NCBI RefSeq assembly: GCF_016908525.1
Contig: NZ_JAFBEB010000012.1
Location: 1 to 64,000 of the forward strand
Direction: 5' to 3'
Source of the DNA: Brevibacillus fulvus
Lineage (GTDB): Bacteria > Bacillota > Bacilli > Brevibacillales > Brevibacillaceae
Length of the DNA: 64,000 nt
Positions 53,517-62,228 of this stretch are shown here, in pieces. The notes beneath the pieces were generated by a model. The model saw nothing but the letters and a program-made list of their open reading frames with translations, was not told the origin of the DNA and searched no databases. The first letter of the stretch is position 1, and the number at the start of each line of letters is the position of its first letter. Position numbers and translations under genes: made by a program.

Positions 53517-54749
53517 TTATAATACGTTCACTGCAACTTCCCGAGAAAAATATTGCAGCAAATTGTACCCGTCCCACACGGGGGAAAAATCCAATGCTTG
53601 CCCGATTGGAACAATTCGGTCAACACTTCGTCTTGGAGCAGACCGGACAAATTGAACCAACTCTGTTTTCGCAAAACCGAATACAGTCAGCGTTTGGTCT
53701 TTCAGCGTTAACTGTTCAGCCAACTCCGACAGTGATCCGGCATGCAATTCCAGAAACAGCCCGGCCCCGCAATGCATCTCCCTCATTTCCGGCTCAAGCC
53801 GAGCGATTTGAACACGCGCAGGGAGTTCCGTTCCCGATACAGACGCCTGCAGTGCGGCTGGCAGAGTGGCGTAATGATAAGCAGCCGTCATCCGCTTGAT
53901 CCCTACCGCCGGTATTTTCAGCGGACTGTTTTCCGGAATGATTTGTTGCAAGCCGCGCCAAAATTTATCCTTGGCCGCAACGATACGTTCTTCCTTGGCT
54001 CCGACCCAGCAAACCAGTTTGGGAGAGGAACAGGCCAATTGATCAAACCAAAAAGCGTCATTGTAAAAATTCCGGAGCAATTCCTGTAACGGTTTGTCTT
54101 CCAGTTCCAACACGGCTTCGGCAGACAGCGCGGCGCAGGAAAACCGATCCGCAAACACCATTTCGGTTGCCGCCGGAGGCAGCGGAATGGAACGAATTCG
54201 TTTGACAGTTTCGTCTCCGCCCCAAATGACTCGCATTTGGCACAACGAAGACAGATAGGCGGTAATCGCCTCATTATGGTCGTAGCTGACGATTACTGTA
54301 CGGCTTTTGATCGCGGCATACTCGTCTTTCTCCAGCAATCGCTGCAAGAGCGACAGCAAAACTTCGATCTGCGGACCGCGATTTTGCGACAGTCGGACAA
54401 TGTTGATATTGCCTACGAGCATGGAAAGAACCCAGGAATAAATGAAGATGGTATCGACATTGGAAGGAGCAAAATGCAGAACAACTCCCCTGGGCAGAAG
54501 AATCGTATCCGCTTTTTCCAAGCGTGCATACTGCTGCTGAATTTCCTTTAAATGGACAGGACGAAGCCAATGAGCCATTGCCATCAATTCCGGATAGAGC
54601 CGCATCGTTTTGTCACGCAAGATGGTTTTGGACAACTCATGTAAAAATTGCAAAATGGACTCATCAAACGGTTTCAGCAAAGACTGGCTTACTTTGTCCG
54701 CGAGCCGCTCTTTCCACGTCGGATCTTGTTGATTGAGTAATAGCAGCAC
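53517..54749 (-). CDS. LuxC-like acyl-CoA (fatty acyl) reductase
   Basis: A 410-residue LuxC-family protein of the aldehyde dehydrogenase superfamily, which reduces acyl-enzyme to aldehyde with NADPH. Visible are the SNVDTIFIYSWVLSMLVGNINIVRLS cofactor region, IWGGDETVKRIR and the catalytic-cysteine segment FDQLACSSPKLVCWVG. GTG start at 54749 behind GGAAGGGGGG. It is the last gene of the acyl module, directly after LuxE. No luciferase (luxAB) genes are present, so bioluminescence is not implied. It may reduce a short or modified acyl group for a surface glycan (inference). Confidence 0.88.
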   Translation of the reverse strand: MLLLLNQQDPTWKERLADKVSQSLLKPFDESILQFLHELSKTILRDKTMRLYPELMAMAHWLRPVHLKEIQQQYARLEKADTILLPRGVVLHFAPSNVDTIFIYSWVLSMLVGNINIVRLSQNRGPQIEVLLSLLQRLLEKDEYAAIKSRTVIVSYDHNEAITAYLSSLCQMRVIWGGDETVKRIRSIPLPPAATEMVFADRFSCAALSAEAVLELEDKPLQELLRNFYNDAFWFDQLACSSPKLVCWVGAKEERIVAAKDKFWRGLQQIIPENSPLKIPAVGIKRMTAAYHYATLPAALQASVSGTELPARVQIARLEPEMREMHCGAGLFLELHAGSLSELAEQLTLKDQTLTVFGFAKTELVQFVRSAPRRSVDRIVPIGQALDFSPVWDGYNLLQYFSREVAVNVL

Positions 54750-54764
54750 GTTTGTCCCCCCTTC

Positions 54765-55829
54765 CTAATTTGCGTAAACATCGCTGCAGCCTCTCAGCTC
54801 AGCCGCGGGCAACCGCCCTTTTATCGAAAAGAAAGTTCCCTTTCGCCCGCAATTGCACGTATCTGTTCCAAACACCGTGCCTAAATCTTCGGTTAACAAG
54901 ACGTTGCCGGGATAGCTTTTCGGCAAAACGCTGATCACTTCCACAAGACCTTCCCTGCCTGCCGGGAGAACCTCCAAACTGACCGGATCACGAATGATGA
55001 CCTCGGAAAAGCTGGGCGCATGCATGTATCCTTGCTCACACTCCATGAAAATGGACCCGACTTGCTCGACCATGCCGTAGTAGTTATGCACAGAACGTAT
55101 CCCCAATTGTTTACGAAGCAATTCGTTAAATTTGTAATTGTCCACCTGTTCATCGGCCAACTTTTTCCAGCCGCCCCCGTGGAACAAGATGCTGTCGCCG
55201 AAATCAAACGTTTTGTTTTGCGCCAAAACGGCTTGGTAAACATACTTCCAGATCACGAAGGTGAACCCGAACAACAATATCTTTTCCCCTTGATGCTTTG
55301 CCCTGAATTGTTCCAGTTCGTCCCATTTGATGTTGTAATCGTCATCCAACAGGTACAGATGATCGCGTCCGAAATTGGAAAAGCCGAGAATCCCCGCTCC
55401 TCTGGCATTAAACGAACTTCGCTTCGACAAAACCGATTTTGTATCGAGAATAATCATCGGCAACCGTTGCGAACCGATAAAGGAACTGACAATGGAAACG
55501 AGCGCCTTTGTTTGGTAAAGGGAGGTTTCCCGATCGAGATGAATCTTGGAAACTTGCTGGGAAGTTGTGCCGCTGGATGTCAGCACTTTGATAATCTGTT
55601 CACGCGGCCCCGTATAAAGATCAGCAAGTTTGAACAATTGGACAGGCAGCATTGGCAGCTCGTCCAGACGATTAAACTCTTCTTTATGCAACCCCAGCGT
55701 GTCGAGCAGTTTTTGGTATGGGCTGCTGTTGGCATAATGCCAGGCGATCGTTTGATTCAATTCTTTCAGCAAGTAATCGCGTTTCTTCTGTTGATCCAGA
55801 TCATAGACATGGTTAAAAAATACGTCCAT
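54765..55829 (-). CDS. LuxE-like acyl-protein synthetase
   Basis: A 354-residue LuxE-family adenylating enzyme. The AMP-forming motif is VLTSSGTTSQQVSKIHLD, with later SILFHGGGWKKL, VHNYYGMVEQVGSIF and DLGTVFGTDTCNCGRKGTFFSIKGR resembling acyl-adenylate enzymes. In the lux system LuxE activates a fatty acid and passes it as a thioester to LuxC. The start follows AAAGGGTGATG and lies 4 nt after the ligase stop. Adjacent LuxC supports a functional pair. Confidence 0.9.
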   Translation of the reverse strand: MDVFFNHVYDLDQQKKRDYLLKELNQTIAWHYANSSPYQKLLDTLGLHKEEFNRLDELPMLPVQLFKLADLYTGPREQIIKVLTSSGTTSQQVSKIHLDRETSLYQTKALVSIVSSFIGSQRLPMIILDTKSVLSKRSSFNARGAGILGFSNFGRDHLYLLDDDYNIKWDELEQFRAKHQGEKILLFGFTFVIWKYVYQAVLAQNKTFDFGDSILFHGGGWKKLADEQVDNYKFNELLRKQLGIRSVHNYYGMVEQVGSIFMECEQGYMHAPSFSEVIIRDPVSLEVLPAGREGLVEVISVLPKSYPGNVLLTEDLGTVFGTDTCNCGRKGTFFSIKGRLPAAELRGCSDVYAN

Positions 55830-55833
55830 ACGG

Positions 55834-57231
55834 TCACATCACCCTTTCTGCCATTTTGGGGTAATCAACCTTTCCTGCGGGTGTACGAATGATGGATGGA
55901 ACAACCTGAACCTGGATACCTGATGCGTGCAATTGGAACATCTCGATCGCCGCTTGCTTCACTTGCTGACTGTACTGTTCGTCTTCCAAGACGATGACCA
56001 GTTTCTGATCATTGCCCACACAAACGACCTGTACGGGAACAGTCGATTCCAGCGCCCGCTCAACCTCGTCCAAATTGATTCGCAATCCAAACAGCTTGAT
56101 AAATCGTTTCAGCCGGCCGGTAATATAAAAATAGCCATCGGCATCCTGTTTGGCCAAGTCGCCTGTGTGCAGCACACCATGCAATTCATCCGCCTTTTGC
56201 AGATCATCCCGATTGTTCGCGTATCCCATCATCACATTTGGACCGTGGTAGATCAATTCACCCGTCGCTTCATCAATGCTAAGCTTGCCTTGCGGGATGG
56301 CCATTCCGATCGAATCTTCCTTGCCGTCCAACTGTTCATATGGTACATAACTCATGCGTGCGGTCGCTTCCGTCTGGCCATACATCACAAAAAATCGCCA
56401 TTGCTTTTCCCTTGCCAGTTGGTGAAAATGCTTGACCAAGCGGGTGTCCAATCTTCCCCCTGCTTGCGTCAGCGTGCGCAATGACGGCAAATCAAGATTT
56501 TGCAGCCGCAATCGTTCAAACAACTGATAAATAAAAGGAACGCCGGCGAGCGACGTCGCCTCATGCGCCCGGAAAAAGTCCCAGAATTGCTTGTTGGTAA
56601 CACTATGATTCGTCAGCAATAGGGTTGCTCCCGCCTGCAAATGGCTGTTAATGACGGAAAGTCCGTACGAATATTGCATGGGCAGCGTGGTAATCGGTCT
56701 TTCAAGCGGTGTGAGCCCCAAATATTGAGCGATTGATTCGGCGTTCGCCTGAATATTGCGGTGAGAAAGACGCACCAATTTGGGACTGCCGGTCGTCCCC
56801 GAGGTGGACAGCAAGACCGCCAACTGTTCATGAATACCCGTTTTGCTCTGCTCTGAAGACAGCCGATTCCACATCGTATACCGTTCCGAAAGGTTGGCTC
56901 TTTCATATGTCGCGTCCAAACCGATTTCGTTCGGGGCAAATATCCAATCGGGCTTGTATTGCTCAAGCAAGACCTGCAGCAAATCAGGGTGAATGGAATC
57001 ACTCAACAATGAAACCGCATGACCGGCTTGAAGACTGGCCAGATAGGCAACAATCGGTTCCCACTCATTTCTGCACAAAATAAAACCCAGCTTTTTCCCT
57101 TCAGAACTCGGCCATTGACGGGCAAATTGTTGAACGCAGGCAGCCAACTCGCCGTATGAAAAGCGGTTGCCCGACGTTTCGTCAATAAGCGCCGGCCGCC
57201 CCTGATCGTGCTGCAGCAGCCAAAAACTCAT
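55834..57231 (-). CDS. AMP-dependent acyl-CoA synthetase/ligase
   Basis: A 465-residue ANL-superfamily ligase. Motifs are A3 LLSTSGTTGSPKLVRLSH, A5-like FFVMYGQTEATARM, A7 GVLHTGDLAKQDADGYFYITGRLKRFIKLFGLRI and the catalytic lysine near the C-terminus in TPAGKVDYP. The ATG at 57231 overlaps the FabG-like stop (ATGA) and is preferred to the longer frame. It probably charges a carboxylic acid onto the ACP encoded two genes upstream or onto CoA. Confidence 0.9.
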   Translation of the reverse strand: MSFWLLQHDQGRPALIDETSGNRFSYGELAACVQQFARQWPSSEGKKLGFILCRNEWEPIVAYLASLQAGHAVSLLSDSIHPDLLQVLLEQYKPDWIFAPNEIGLDATYERANLSERYTMWNRLSSEQSKTGIHEQLAVLLSTSGTTGSPKLVRLSHRNIQANAESIAQYLGLTPLERPITTLPMQYSYGLSVINSHLQAGATLLLTNHSVTNKQFWDFFRAHEATSLAGVPFIYQLFERLRLQNLDLPSLRTLTQAGGRLDTRLVKHFHQLAREKQWRFFVMYGQTEATARMSYVPYEQLDGKEDSIGMAIPQGKLSIDEATGELIYHGPNVMMGYANNRDDLQKADELHGVLHTGDLAKQDADGYFYITGRLKRFIKLFGLRINLDEVERALESTVPVQVVCVGNDQKLVIVLEDEQYSQQVKQAAIEMFQLHASGIQVQVVPSIIRTPAGKVDYPKMAERVM

Positions 57232-57971
57232 ACGATCATCCCTCCGTCCACCCCGATCACCTGTCCGGTTACATAAGAGGACCAATCGCTGCTGAGAAAT
57301 AAAACGACTTTGGCGACTTCTTCGGCCGTACCAACCCTGCCCATTTTGATCCCGTTCACTTTTTCCGCGTATTTTTGCGAGGAAAGCTGGTTGGTCAAAT
57401 CCGTTTCAATAAAACCGGGCGCAACGGCGTTTACCCGAATATTCAACGGCGCCAGTTCTTTCGAAGCTGACCGCGTCGCCCCGACGACAGCCGCTTTGCT
57501 GGCGGCATAGACAACTTGTCCGGCGTTTCCGACTTGTCCCATAATCGAGCTGATATTAATAATCGAGCCGCTTTTTTTTCTCATCATCAAGCGGGCCGCA
57601 TATTGCATATGAAAAATGGCGGCTTGCACATTCACGTTCATCGTGTTTTGGAATTGCGCTTGCGTAACCATCGGCAACAGCGCATCTTCCATGACCCCCG
57701 CATTGTTGACCAAAATGTCCAATTGCTTGTATTTGCCTTGAAAATGAACAAAGGCCTGCTTGATACCGGACAAATCGGCAACATCGTACCCCAACAAGAA
57801 CGGCTCACGACCTGTTTTGGCGCGAATTTGCTCGGCAGTTTCCGCCAAATGCTCTTCGCTTCTGGCCGCGAGAACAAGTTCGGCGCCTTGTGCGGCAAGC
57901 TCAATCGCAATCGCTTTGCCAATTCCGCGCGATGCTCCCGTCACCCATGCGATTTTTCCTTCCAGCAGCAT
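57228..57971 (-). CDS. FabG-like 3-oxoacyl-ACP reductase (SDR)
   Basis: A 247-residue short-chain dehydrogenase. Cofactor motif VTGASRGIGKAIA, the NNAG motif LDILVNNAGVM, catalytic Ser in NISSIMGQVG and YxxxK in VVYAASKAA; the C-terminal VIGVDGGMIV fits FabG. NADPH-dependent reduction of a 3-oxoacyl thioester is likely. It begins one base into the ACP stop region, so translation is coupled. Housekeeping fabG is normally in the fab cluster, so this is a dedicated paralogue. Confidence 0.9.
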   Translation of the reverse strand: MLLEGKIAWVTGASRGIGKAIAIELAAQGAELVLAARSEEHLAETAEQIRAKTGREPFLLGYDVADLSGIKQAFVHFQGKYKQLDILVNNAGVMEDALLPMVTQAQFQNTMNVNVQAAIFHMQYAARLMMRKKSGSIINISSIMGQVGNAGQVVYAASKAAVVGATRSASKELAPLNIRVNAVAPGFIETDLTNQLSSQKYAEKVNGIKMGRVGTAEEVAKVVLFLSSDWSSYVTGQVIGVDGGMIV

Positions 57972-58204
57972 TACGCCTCTACCCCGTACTTCGCCAGAAT
58001 CTCTTTTGCCTTTTTAAAACTGCTCAGATCAATGACATCCTCCGTCTCCATCATGATGCCAAACGCTTCGTCCAATGCGGCAATCAACGCAAGATGGCCA
58101 ATAGAATCCCATTCGGGAATGCTGTTAAACTCCAAGTCATCCACTACTTTTTCCGCCGGAATATCCAACGCTGTCGCAAAAATATTTCTCAATTTCTCTT
58201 CCAT
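57971..58204 (-). CDS. acyl carrier protein, cluster-specific
   Basis: A 77-residue ACP with four-helix layout and the phosphopantetheine Ser in EWDSIGHLALIAAL (D-S-I). Acidic, as typical. AAAGGAG precedes the ATG. It differs from housekeeping AcpP (which has DSLD), which points to a dedicated carrier for the ligase, reductase and acyltransferases around it. Confidence 0.92.
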   Translation of the reverse strand: MEEKLRNIFATALDIPAEKVVDDLEFNSIPEWDSIGHLALIAALDEAFGIMMETEDVIDLSSFKKAKEILAKYGVEA

Positions 58205-58244
58205 GGTTCATTCTCCTTTACGTTCGCTAATCATTGCAAAAGGG

Positions 58245-59528
58245 TTACTCGTCCACGACTTCCAGCAAACCGTTATCCACCAAGCTGGTAATAAAAGGAT
58301 GCAATGTACGCACAGGCACGCCGATCAGGTTGCTGATCTCGATCAAATCGTTGGAACCATCGGCATAAGCAATAAAGTTCATCATATCCCGAACCAATTT
58401 GCCAGATTCCTTTGTACTCAATGTCGGGTAAAGGCCGCGTTTGCCCAACTGCGGTTCTCCCAGACAAGTAACGCGATATTTCCGATTGGCTTCAAGCGCT
58501 TCAATGCATTCTTGAAGCAATTCAAAGCTGCCTTGCAATCCTGCCGGGGTGACAAGCTCCAGGTTATCCAGTGATGTATGATACTCGGGATATACCCCGT
58601 ATTTTGTTCGCATCAGGCTGGCCACCGGCAAATCGACGCCCGGACTGCAGTATTGCCTTTCGTCACTTCCGCGGTCAAGGTATGTGTAGCGGACAAAGTC
58701 TGGATGCCTGAACTTCAATACATTCAATGCCACCTTGTCGGCCAGCGTATTTCCATAGCGGGTCGGCAAATAGGAAACGGCGCGTTCATCCCCGACACAG
58801 GTGATATTGAAACCGGCAATGATGTTTTGCTTCATCTGCGCGAGATTTCGGCTCAAATAGGTGATCGAACCGATCGTTTCCGGAATAAATACGATCCGAT
58901 AGGTATACCGTCTCGGTTGACGAAGCAACCACTCGCTTAAATAAGTAGCGACGACCGGTCCGGACAGTTCGTTGTTGGCCATCGATGGATGACAAATATA
59001 GGTAGACAAAAAGATTTCTTTTTCAGACTCCCCGGGGATAATCAATTCGCCGTAGGTCAAACTGCCTTCTGTCAAGCTGCTGTCAATGACCACATGATAC
59101 ATTCCGTCTTTCAATTGCTCTCGCTGTTTTTCCGAGATGCAAAATCCCCAGCGCTCTTTATAATAAGAGGTAATATAAGGAATCGCTTCGGGCTGTTCCT
59201 TCAGCGAATACAGATGCTTCTGCAGTTCGGCCAGCGGCATCTTTTCATTGACGGGCACGGAATACCCCATCACATGCAGATTATTTTGCTGAAAATCAAT
59301 CACTTTGCGGCCGTCTTCATCCAGCACATACGCATCGTTGATATTCCATTCCCGCGGAACTTCCCAATCGAACACCTTTGTTCCGGTCGGCACTTCGTAA
59401 ATATTCAGAGGAATTATTTCTTTAATAATCGCGAGCGACTCACGCACCCCATTGCCGGTTATGCTTCTGCAAATGGGAAAAAGGCGCTGCATTAACTGAT
59501 ACATGGATTGACCTGGTTCATTTTGCAT
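58245..59528 (-). CDS. DUF4910 / DUF2172 aminopeptidase-like protein
   Basis: A 427-residue protein with an M28-like metallopeptidase core. Likely metal ligands occur in STYICHPSMANNELSG, in RGSDERQYCSPGVDLPVASL and in YPEYHTSLDNLE. A C-terminal winged-helix-like part follows at about 350-427 (LIEISNLIGVPVRTLHPFITSLVDNGLLEVVDE). Such proteins recur in surface-polysaccharide and sialic-acid-like gene clusters, where their substrate is not established. It may cleave an amide on a sugar or peptide intermediate (inference). Start choice is uncertain; ATG codons at 59528 and 59504 both have weak ribosome sites. Confidence 0.82.
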   Translation of the reverse strand: MQNEPGQSMYQLMQRLFPICRSITGNGVRESLAIIKEIIPLNIYEVPTGTKVFDWEVPREWNINDAYVLDEDGRKVIDFQQNNLHVMGYSVPVNEKMPLAELQKHLYSLKEQPEAIPYITSYYKERWGFCISEKQREQLKDGMYHVVIDSSLTEGSLTYGELIIPGESEKEIFLSTYICHPSMANNELSGPVVATYLSEWLLRQPRRYTYRIVFIPETIGSITYLSRNLAQMKQNIIAGFNITCVGDERAVSYLPTRYGNTLADKVALNVLKFRHPDFVRYTYLDRGSDERQYCSPGVDLPVASLMRTKYGVYPEYHTSLDNLELVTPAGLQGSFELLQECIEALEANRKYRVTCLGEPQLGKRGLYPTLSTKESGKLVRDMMNFIAYADGSNDLIEISNLIGVPVRTLHPFITSLVDNGLLEVVDE

Positions 59529-59561
59529 AAAAATAGACCTGCCTGTTCGTTAGTCTTGACT

Positions 59562-60341
59562 TTACGAAAGAGCGATGGAGTACAGATTTTTCGCCCCATT
59601 GTGGCGGATGTCGCTCTCGATCGCTTGATAGGCTCCCGCCAAATCAACCACCCGAAACTCAACCCCATTAAAAGATTGCACAGTGGAGATTCCCGTTTGA
59701 TCGAGAATGTCGCCCATTCCGGCAATCGTTGTTCTGACACCTCTTTCAATGTCACGAACGAACATGGCGTAAGTTCGCAATTCGGAAACGCCATTTTCCT
59801 CCACATAAGGAGCGGTAAATTCTTTCATGTAGCGATAGTCAACAGCGGCTTGTTCTTCTACATAATGCACAAAGGTAAAGGAACGTTGAAAATCCAATCC
59901 GATAATAAGCATTTTACCGTGGTGATTATGTAAAAAGGCAAACGGAGAATCTTCGCCGAACGCACTTTTGTTTTGCATGGCGACCAATTCTGCCTGATGT
60001 TTTCCCCAGACCGCAAAAGAATAGATGGGGTGTCTGGTTCGTTTGAAATCCGGCCGTTTCAATGCCAGGTTGGATAACGCACCCACTTGCGACGGCGTTT
60101 GCCTGATGTCAAACGGTTGCCCCGAGCAAAACGACCAGTTATAAGCAGGAAACAGTACCGTACCTGCTGAACCGACTCTCTCCAGCAACTGGTCAATTAA
60201 CAGATTGCCGTCAAACTTCTCTTGATGCCGGTACGCTTCGACTGCCAATCTGGTAATGTCAGAGCCGACAAGAACGATGTCTCCGCTTGAAATGGGCAGT
60301 TGATCCACAATCTCTTTGTAACTTACATAGCTCGTGTCCAT
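59562..60341 (-). CDS. AAC(3)-family N-acetyltransferase-like protein
   Basis: A 259-residue member of the aminoglycoside 3-N-acetyltransferase family. The ATG at 60341 follows GAGGGG. Family traits are the N-terminal ISSGDIVLVGSDITRLAVEA segment, GTVLFPAYNWSF, RTRHPIYSFAVWGKH and FLHNHHGKMLIIGLDFQRSFTFVHYVEE. In glycan clusters these proteins are thought to acylate amino sugars, not drugs. It heads the acyl sub-operon behind a sigma-D-like element. An antibiotic resistance role is unlikely from context but cannot be excluded. Confidence 0.85.
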   Translation of the reverse strand: MDTSYVSYKEIVDQLPISSGDIVLVGSDITRLAVEAYRHQEKFDGNLLIDQLLERVGSAGTVLFPAYNWSFCSGQPFDIRQTPSQVGALSNLALKRPDFKRTRHPIYSFAVWGKHQAELVAMQNKSAFGEDSPFAFLHNHHGKMLIIGLDFQRSFTFVHYVEEQAAVDYRYMKEFTAPYVEENGVSELRTYAMFVRDIERGVRTTIAGMGDILDQTGISTVQSFNGVEFRVVDLAGAYQAIESDIRHNGAKNLYSIALS

Positions 60342-60383
60342 GGCATTCCCCTCAGCCCAAAGCATTCTTCTATCCTATTTATA

Positions 60384-60411
60384 TTATCGACCCAAGGTCG
60401 GGCGATGTTTA
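60384..60411 (-). promoter_or_regulatory. sigma-D-like promoter before the acyl module
   Basis: Minus-strand TAAA (60411-60408), 16-nt spacer, GTCGATAA (60391-60384), the same layout as before the YjfB-like gene. The spacer contains part of a CGACC / GGTCG palindrome (60398-60386). If used, it would place the acyl genes in the flagellar regulon. Confidence 0.5.
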
Positions 60412-60448
60412 ATTGCGAAATATTCCAGCAGGCAAAAGAGCGGCTGCC

Positions 60449-60985
60449 TTATTCGAAAACAGCCGTATATCTTTGATATTTGTCTGCCTTTTGCTGCCAA
60501 TCTTCCTTGAGAAGTTCCAGCAAGTACACATGATGAAAGGTTCCGTATTTATAAATATGATCTTTATAATAACCGACTTCCCGATAGCCATGAAGCAGAT
60601 GAATTTTCCGGATATTCTCGTTTCCTTCCATCACTTCTGCCGTTACTTTGTTCAAATCAAGCTGATTAAAGGCGTAGTTGTAGAGAAAAAGAGGGATAAT
60701 TCCGCCATACACGCGATACTTTTCCTCGCCGATGTAAAAACCGGAGCTGGCCCGCTTGTTTACGGTGTCAATCTGATTCAAGGAGATGACGCCGATTGGT
60801 GTTTGCTGGACCGCGATTACCCAATACTTGTCCGAATCGGATTGGGAGACCCGCTCGTACCATTTTTTCTGTTTCTCCATGTCGTAAGCAACGTCGGTAT
60901 ACATGTAACGGGTCACATCTTCCTGCGTTCGCCACTTTAACACCTGTTCCAGATGTTTTTCAGCCAGTCTATTGAACGTAATCAT
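60449..60985 (-). CDS. pseH: PseH-like GNAT acetyltransferase
   Basis: A 178-residue GNAT acyltransferase matching the pattern of UDP-4-amino-4,6-dideoxy-N-acetyl-beta-L-altrosamine N-acetyltransferase, which transfers acetyl from acetyl-CoA to the C4 amine of the pseudaminic acid precursor. Features are the N-terminal FNRLAEKHLEQVLKWRTQEDVTRYMYT, the IGVISLNQID strand and the acetyl-CoA loop region YNYAFNQLDLNKVTAEVMEGNENIRKIHLLHGYREVG. The ATG at 60985 follows AAAGGGG. It lies 25 nt after pseC. Confidence 0.85.
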   Translation of the reverse strand: MITFNRLAEKHLEQVLKWRTQEDVTRYMYTDVAYDMEKQKKWYERVSQSDSDKYWVIAVQQTPIGVISLNQIDTVNKRASSGFYIGEEKYRVYGGIIPLFLYNYAFNQLDLNKVTAEVMEGNENIRKIHLLHGYREVGYYKDHIYKYGTFHHVYLLELLKEDWQQKADKYQRYTAVFE

Positions 60986-61010
60986 CTGTCTTTCCCCTTT
61001 ACTGACCGGC

Positions 61011-62216
61011 CTACTTTTCGTAGGCAGCCAATACTTTATCCACGGCTTGCAGCACATCTAGGATATCCTGTTCACTCATCGCCGGAAAAAGCGGAAGCGT
61101 GAGAATCCGTTCGTACAACTTCTCGGCAACCGGACAGTCTCCCCGCTGGTAACCCAGCTTTTGATAGTAAGGATGAAGGTGAACCGGAATGTAATGGACA
61201 TTGACACCGATGTTTTCCGCCTGGAGAGCTCGGTAAATCTCGCTGCGGGTTGCGTTCAATTTGTCAAGCTCCAGTTGGATGACGTAGAGATGCCAGCTTG
61301 ACTCCCGATCTTCTCTCTGCTGTGGAGCAACAACCAGACGATGTCCGGCAAAATGGTGATTATAGCGCGCCGCGATTTCGCGTCGGCGAGCAACAAACTC
61401 GGGCAATCTGCTCAATTGAGAGACACCGAGAACCGCTTGCATATCGGTCATGCGATAGTTGTAGCCGAGATCGAGCATTTCATAATACCACGGTCCTTCC
61501 GCTTCTTTCTCAAGCAAAGCTGCGGATCGGGTGATCCCATGGCTGCGGAACAGCAGCAACCGTTGGTAATATTCCTCGGAGTTGGTGACAATGATTCCCC
61601 CTTCTCCTGTCGTGATATGTTTCACCGGATGAAAGCTGAACATCGTCATGTCGGCAATGCTTCCGACCGGTTTGTTCCGGTAGGAAGCTCCCAGCGAGTG
61701 AGCTGCATCCTCGATGACCACCAAATTATGCTCCCTGGCAATTTGCATAATCTCGTCGAGATCGACAGGTTGTCCGGTAAAATCAACCGGAATAATCGCT
61801 TTCGTCTGTTTGGTAATTTTGGCGCGAATTTGCTCAGGGTCGATATTGTACTCATCTGCGAGAATATCTGCAAAAACAACCGTTCCGCCGCAATAACGAA
61901 CACAATTGGCGCTGGCGGCAAACGTCATCGACGTGGTGATCACTTCATCACCTTCGCCAATTCCGGCCGCGTAGCAGGCTCCGTGCAGCGCCGCAGTCCC
62001 GTTGGAAAAGGCAACGGCGTACTTGGCTCCTGCTGTTTCAGCGATTTTCGATTCAAATTCGGCAATTTTGGGCCCTTGCGTCAAAAAAGGAGAACGCAAA
62101 GTTTCCATGACTGCCTGTATATCCGCTTCCGAAATCCACTGCCGTCCATACGAAAGCAGCGAATCCCGAACAGGGCTCCCCCCATGTATAGCAAGTGTCT
62201 CCCGCTTCATCTGCAT
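61011..62216 (-). CDS. pseC: PseC-like UDP-sugar aminotransferase (DegT/DnrJ/EryC1)
   Basis: A 401-residue PLP aminotransferase that makes the C4 amine of the altrosamine intermediate of pseudaminic acid. Signature segments are RSPFLTQGPKIAEFE, FSNGTAALHGACYAAG, VIEDAAHSLGASYRNK and the PLP lysine region MFSFHPVKHITTGEGG. The start at 62216 follows GGGGGAAG; a second ATG two codons on is possible. The sequence fits PseC better than LegC, though related sugar aminotransferases cannot be excluded. Confidence 0.88.
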   Translation of the reverse strand: MQMKRETLAIHGGSPVRDSLLSYGRQWISEADIQAVMETLRSPFLTQGPKIAEFESKIAETAGAKYAVAFSNGTAALHGACYAAGIGEGDEVITTSMTFAASANCVRYCGGTVVFADILADEYNIDPEQIRAKITKQTKAIIPVDFTGQPVDLDEIMQIAREHNLVVIEDAAHSLGASYRNKPVGSIADMTMFSFHPVKHITTGEGGIIVTNSEEYYQRLLLFRSHGITRSAALLEKEAEGPWYYEMLDLGYNYRMTDMQAVLGVSQLSRLPEFVARRREIAARYNHHFAGHRLVVAPQQREDRESSWHLYVIQLELDKLNATRSEIYRALQAENIGVNVHYIPVHLHPYYQKLGYQRGDCPVAEKLYERILTLPLFPAMSEQDILDVLQAVDKVLAAYEK

Positions 62217-62228
62217 ATGGGCTTCCCC

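Noticed and set aside
53517-55829. LuxC/LuxE as evidence of bioluminescence
   Set aside because: luxA, luxB and luxD are absent and the genes lie within a glycan cluster.
59562-60341. AAC(3)-like gene as an antibiotic resistance determinant
   Set aside because: Operon context and absence of mobile elements point to glycan acylation.
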